Below are positions 62,922 through 64,000 of a DNA stretch of 64,000 nucleotides, piece by piece. Positions within the stretch are counted from its first letter, which is position 1, and each line of letters starts with the position of its first letter. Below the pieces are notes generated by a model. It had not been told where the DNA came from and made no database searches. It saw only the letters and a program-made list of their open reading frames with translations. The translations under genes and the position numbers were made by a program. Source of the stretch: Diphasiastrum complanatum (lineage: Eukaryota; Streptophyta; Lycopodiopsida; Lycopodiales; Lycopodiaceae); assembly GCA_029204225.1 (NCBI GenBank), contig CM055101.1:38297374-38361373 (forward strand). The letters are read 5' to 3'.

Positions 62922-63110
62922 AGAAAATTCTGAACTATGGAGTAGTAATTCTTGAGCACTTGGACGGAAACCGGTTTGATACTCTTGTGAATGGCAGCCG
63001 ATTATGCAAGTTTTGCAGCCTGCTCCGCCAATTCAATAAGCATGATCCAAATGAATTTTTATTTTTATCTGTTTTTCAATTTTTTGTTTTCACTACCTAA
63101 TTGTTAATTT
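62922..63110 (+). pseudogene. Gypsy polyprotein C-terminal tail after internal deletion
   Basis: Directly after the linker comes LNYGVVILEHLDGNRFDT followed by LVNGSRLCKF, the tail that follows integrase in many plant Gypsy polyproteins (the V-x-G-x-RLK word). RT, RNase H and integrase are missing, so about 3 kb was deleted at about 62,925. Confidence 0.6.
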
Positions 63111-63148
63111 TGTTTGGAAAAGATAGTAAAAATAAAATATAATATAAT

Positions 63149-63427
63149 AAAAGAAGAGAAAAAATGAGGAAAGACTGATGAGAAAAAGTCCGAAAAATCA
63201 TTATAATGGAAAAGAGGAAGAAAAGTATTTTCAAAAAGATAATTTTTTTATGGAAAATGATTATAAAATCACTATTTTGGTCATATGATGCCTATACAAT
63301 ATGGGAAACCTTCGTAGAGCTTTCAGATTGTACATCCACTTCAAATATATCTGACTTGGGCGAAGGTTCTTTTCTAGAAAAAAAATCCTCTAGCATTTTG
63401 GCGTCGAACTGCTTTGGAGACAATACA
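63149..63427 (+). repeat. candidate purine tract and 3' LTR start
   Basis: A purine-rich run (63,149-63,174) precedes TGATGAGAAAAAG (63,177), a plausible LTR start, consistent with the polyprotein tail just upstream. No partner LTR is visible, so this is tentative. Confidence 0.4.
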
Positions 63428-63840
63428 TTATGAACAGCCCTGATGGTGTCCCTGGTGCGACTTCAACTTGATCTTGCTAGTTGATCTGGAAGGAATCATC
63501 AAAGCCAGCAGAGGTATCATGGAATTGTTTGAATCCTCTTCCAGGGATTGGAGTGCAAAGGGACCGAGGCTTTTGGGCATTTCAAAGATCTCATCTGGGC
63601 CCAATGGATTGAAATTATCGAACATATCCGTGAAAGATTGTGTGTTTGAAAAAATGATTCGGATTTGTGGAGGTGAGGCAGCTTGGGCAGTTGTGATTGA
63701 AATGGTAGACCCAATTGTCACAGACTGACTCTGTGAAGAAACAGAGGCAAGGGATGCATCAGTGGTTTGAGGGACGGGTAGTTCAATGCGGATTGCAGCA
63801 GGGGGTGGAAGCGCAACAGGGGTTGGTTGCCTAGTACCAC
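63428..63840 (-). pseudogene. coding relic, Pro/Ser/Gln-rich then acidic
   Basis: The minus-strand frame is open from about 63,840 to a stop at 63,430-63,428. It begins with a linker (VALPPPAAIRIELPVPQTTD), continues TISITTAQAASPPQIRIIF and then DMFDNFNPLGPDEIFEMPKS. The amino-acid usage looks like a gag leader. The overlapping + strand frame is the weaker reading. A short piece MDFVLSINEEAAAESSH (63,957-63,907) lies upstream in the same sense. Family not recognised. Confidence 0.35.
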
Positions 63841-64000
63841 AACGTGACGCGAGTCAAGAACGACGATCTTGTTGCTCACATCACAACGACTATGTGAACT
63901 CGATACCTAATGTGATGATTCAGCTGCTGCTTCTTCATTTATGGAGAGCACAAAATCCATACTGCAGCCATGGATTTTATTGTCAAGATGAGAGGTTGCA

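Overview
This is a nuclear window from a flowering plant. One large, intron-rich host gene sits in a dense, nested field of decayed LTR retrotransposons with long (CT)n/(GA)n microsatellites. The clear host gene (about 30.0-47.3 kb, + strand) encodes a chromomethylase of the CMT3 type, a BAH + C5-cytosine methyltransferase + chromodomain enzyme that maintains CHG methylation. I could follow it through 22 coding exons with all reading phases compatible and no in-frame stop (about 867 codons). Long introns, very long AG/CT tracts and many old LTR elements would suit an early-diverging angiosperm such as Amborella, but that is a guess; only 'angiosperm' is supported.

Layout. 0-12.7 kb: unrecognised coding relics, an LTR with a tRNA-Met primer site at 3.43 kb, two long microsatellites, a second LTR-like stretch, a 25/100-bp minisatellite, a Gypsy gag fragment (7.5-7.9 kb), a broken + strand gene relic (8.3-9.4 kb), and a two-exon minus-strand gene of unknown function (9.7-11.0 kb) with a TATA box and three CACGTG boxes upstream. 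A 483-bp poly(A)-tailed retroposon follows, flanked by a 20-bp target duplication (11.5-12.0 kb). 12.7-16.0 kb: minus-strand Ty3/Gypsy pol and gag. 16.2-18.5 kb: minus-strand Copia relic with primer site and LTR. 19.1-28.45 kb: a minus-strand Copia element split inside its integrase by a nested minus-strand LTR element (21,787-27,571) with target duplication CTCCT. 28.45-29.94 kb: 3' end and LTR of another element.

29.94-47.3 kb: CMT3 with a TTCCCGCC (E2F-type) site just upstream. Its introns hold a tRNA-derived SINE-like unit, a (TA)n tract, a 14-bp perfect palindrome and a 157-bp minisatellite that runs into the last 3' splice site. 47.3-49.6 kb: flank with a microsatellite and a small unrecognised coding relic. 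49.6-55.2 kb: minus-strand Copia element with two LTRs and a third, inverted LTR tip. 55.2-56.5 kb: minus-strand gag-like relic. 58.07-61.10 kb: a large inverted repeat made of two opposed 5' LTR-plus-primer-site segments, with a chromovirus 3' end between the arms. 61.1-63.2 kb: + strand Gypsy gag/protease relic of the same family as the 12.7-16 kb copy, with RT/integrase deleted and the protease Asp replaced by His. 63.4-63.9 kb: a minus-strand coding relic running toward the window edge.

The locus is biologically self-referential: the enzyme that would keep CHG methylation on retrotransposons is encoded by a gene bordered by them and carrying repeat-bearing long introns. The less ordinary items are the repeated VEEDW module (1.45-1.9 kb and 12.16-12.65 kb), the retroposon, the two-exon gene at 9.7-11 kb and the repeat-derived splice region in CMT3.
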